From Trichobilharzia regenti (Eukaryota > Platyhelminthes > Trematoda > Strigeidida > Schistosomatidae), in NCBI GenBank assembly GCA_944472135.2, contig OX235262.1, positions 67,518,887 through 67,582,886 of the forward strand: DNA of 64,000 nucleotides, in the 5' to 3' direction. Shown in pieces: positions 62,270-64,000 of the stretch. The translations under genes were made by a program, and so were the position numbers. The notes under the pieces are model-generated. The model saw only the letters and a list, made by a program, of their open reading frames with translations. It searched no databases and was not told the DNA's origin. The first letter of the stretch is position 1. Every line of letters starts with the position of its first letter.

Positions 62270-63240
62270 TTAAACTTGTGTTTGAAGGTGAGCATTTCCA
62301 CCATATCGATGGTGTTTCCACGAGAAGTACCTTAGATTCAACATGTCAGATGCTTAAAATCTAGCTGAGAATTCGGTTGGAAAAGCTCATTTTCGTGGGT
62401 GGTACGTAGATGACGTTAAAGTTAAGTCACAGAGATTCTTAACCGGACAAATACAGTACAAAATAGCATATTATTAATATACGCCAAAGAAAGTAACGAC
62501 TGCTTGCTATTTTCGGATGTATTTACAACTTGCCGAAAGGATGAGTAAATAAGCCAACCTGTCTACAGGAGGCCCACCTAAAGAGGGGATTTCCTAAATT
62601 GTCATAGTTTCCGTCCAGTGTAAAAAGACTTTAGCTAAGCGCTTCTTCAGATGCATGCAACATATATGTACTGGGAATATCACTGAAGAAGTAATACAAG
62701 CCCAACTAAAATATTACCAGATAATAGATTTTCCCTGAAACCAATTAAAGGCTAAAAAGGGTCAAACAAAGGGCTCCAGCAATAATATCAGCTCCTGAAA
62801 GGGATGTTTATATATCTTAGCACTTCAAAGACGATCACCAAAGTCTGACCACTACATGTAAACTCAGAGAGGCGCCTAACATAACTTATTACGGAACTAA
62901 ATTCATTTTCATCAGGAAAAAAAGAGAGTGGTGTTTTCGTGTAAGCCCTCAGAGAATTTGAGCGAAAGTGTCACATTCCACTGTTACCTAACTTACATTT
63001 ATGTGGGCATACACGCACGTAGGAAGGACCCATCGATCTCTGTAGGTCAGAGCTACAAAACAAATAGTTAACATATGGTACAATTAGTCTCCTAAATACA
63101 TGTCCAAAGTCATCTATCGCAAAGCGGATCATACAGATGGGTCATAAGCTTGAGTCCAACAATGTCTTTAAACCCATTTGTAAAACAGATTTGGATCATA
63201 TACTTAAATTCGTTGAAGCTTTAGCCATTTAAAGGCTTAA
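62270..63240 (+). pseudogene. Decayed Penelope-like element
   Basis: Fragments in order: HHIDGVSTRSTLDSTC (like QIDGVAMGSPLG, motif B) near 62300, WYVDDVKVKS (motif C with DD) near 62400, thumb-like sequence near 62590, and the end MGHKLESNNVFKPICKTDLD with KFVEALAI near 63140-63230. Stops throughout. It lies upstream of exchanger exon 1, in the intron or 5' region. Confidence 0.6.
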
Positions 63241-63249
63241 ACTTACTTC

Positions 63250-64000
63250 ATGTGTTCAAACATGATTTGTCATTACTCTGAACCTGATTTGGTAATCCAA
63301 TTTTAGAACACAGGTTCATTTTATAAATATCCGAACTATAGATCTTACGAATTTACTAGAATGATTTGAGCGTCAAATCAGACTAAATCATTACAAAATT
63401 ACTTAAAATAATCCCAGTGTGTTTAAAGTCCTTTATTTTTGATCTGTTAAACACTATGAGATTATTTTAAGTAACTTTATAATGATACAAGGTTCATTTC
63501 ACTCAACAATATTTTCACTCTGGCTGTGGTTTTCACCCTACTTGCCTAGCTCTCTCCTGTGGTTATGACCTGTAGACATTTTGGACCTGATCCTTTGTAA
63601 TTTTTTGCCTTCCATGTAATCATGTGTGACAAGTACATCTCCGATCAGAATGTCCTGTAATATGTTGCCCAAATACACTACAAATTCCAGATAGATTACG
63701 CCCTCGTATTTTCCCTCCGAAAGGGAACTAATTGCTCTAAGCCAGTAAATGTATCTCAAATTGAATGCATCTCGAATTGATTTTTATTTCTTGGCTTCCA
63801 AAACAATCAGAAATTATTTTCTGTTAATTCTACCCAAAGTTTGCTGGTTAAGCCTACATTTTTATACGATACGATGCGAAAATAAATAAGCAGACAGACA
63901 AGCAAATGTATGTATTTCAGCTTCTTTAGTGGGAGAGTAAAAATGATCATGCGTTACCCCCAAATTACATATTGTCCATTATTTCAGTTAAACCAAATCT
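63250..64000. other. No gene recognised at right edge
   Basis: A minus-strand open frame at 63538-63759 (73 residues) has no match I recognise and no clear splice borders. The exchanger's upstream exons were not found here. Confidence 0.4.

Noticed and set aside
63538..63759. Minus-strand open frame of 73 residues
   Set aside because: No recognisable domain, no clear splice borders, and it does not fit the phase or content expected of the exchanger's upstream exons.

Overview
This window reads as nuclear DNA of a blood fluke, most likely Schistosoma. It is AT-rich, has short exons separated by kilobase introns, and is packed with flatworm-type retroelements: RTE/SR2-like and CR1-like non-LTR elements, Penelope-like elements (PLEs) with GIY-YIG endonucleases, and a tRNA-derived SINE whose body contains a hammerhead ribozyme, as known for the schistosome SM-alpha family. 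The genus is inferred from this repeat set, not from a database search. I see no bacterial gene organisation.

The only host gene I can support is on the minus strand and runs through almost the whole window: an SLC8-type Na+/Ca2+ exchanger (NCX). I rebuilt eleven coding exons by hand, in transcript order 61973-61842, 59675-59591, 53871-53701, 48163-47942, 43938-43815, 36959-36827, 29915-29752, 23744-23622, 11766-11691, 9315-9162 and 5915-5740. All have AG/GT borders and reading phases that fit end to end, except for a one-base shortfall in the exon at 47942-48163. They encode the two Calx-beta domains of the cytosolic loop, the segment leading back into the membrane, the alpha-2 ion-transport repeat and the following membrane helix. 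The amino-terminal half (alpha-1 repeat) must lie beyond the right edge. The last exon was not found and probably lies beyond the left edge.

The introns (about 2.2 to 11.9 kb) hold the rest. 1-9.1 kb: two PLE pieces, a 1.2-kb palindromic insertion with a 14-bp target duplication, and tRNA-derived SINEs. 9.3-23.6 kb: several hammerhead SINEs, PLE copies at 12-13.8 and 17.4-20.2 kb, and an RTE fragment at 14.5-16.3 kb. 22.9-29.7 kb: four RTE fragments and a nested palindrome at 24.5-26.1 kb. 30-43 kb: two PLEs with reverse-transcriptase and endonuclease remains and a CR1-like element at 40.8-42.4 kb. 45-54 kb: a PLE end, three RTE copies including a nearly full-length one at 50.35-53.65 kb, and SINEs. 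54-64 kb: PLE remnants, an RTE end, an inverted pair of hammerhead SINEs of which one has an intact-looking ribozyme core, and tRNA-like SINEs.

The best leads are: an NCX whose Calx-beta domains appear to lack the canonical acidic Ca2+-binding clusters; a frameshift in one exon; an intact hammerhead core; a tRNA-derived SINE that carries RTE-like sequence at its tail and body; and several large inverted repeats, including an RTE pair that brackets a single exon.
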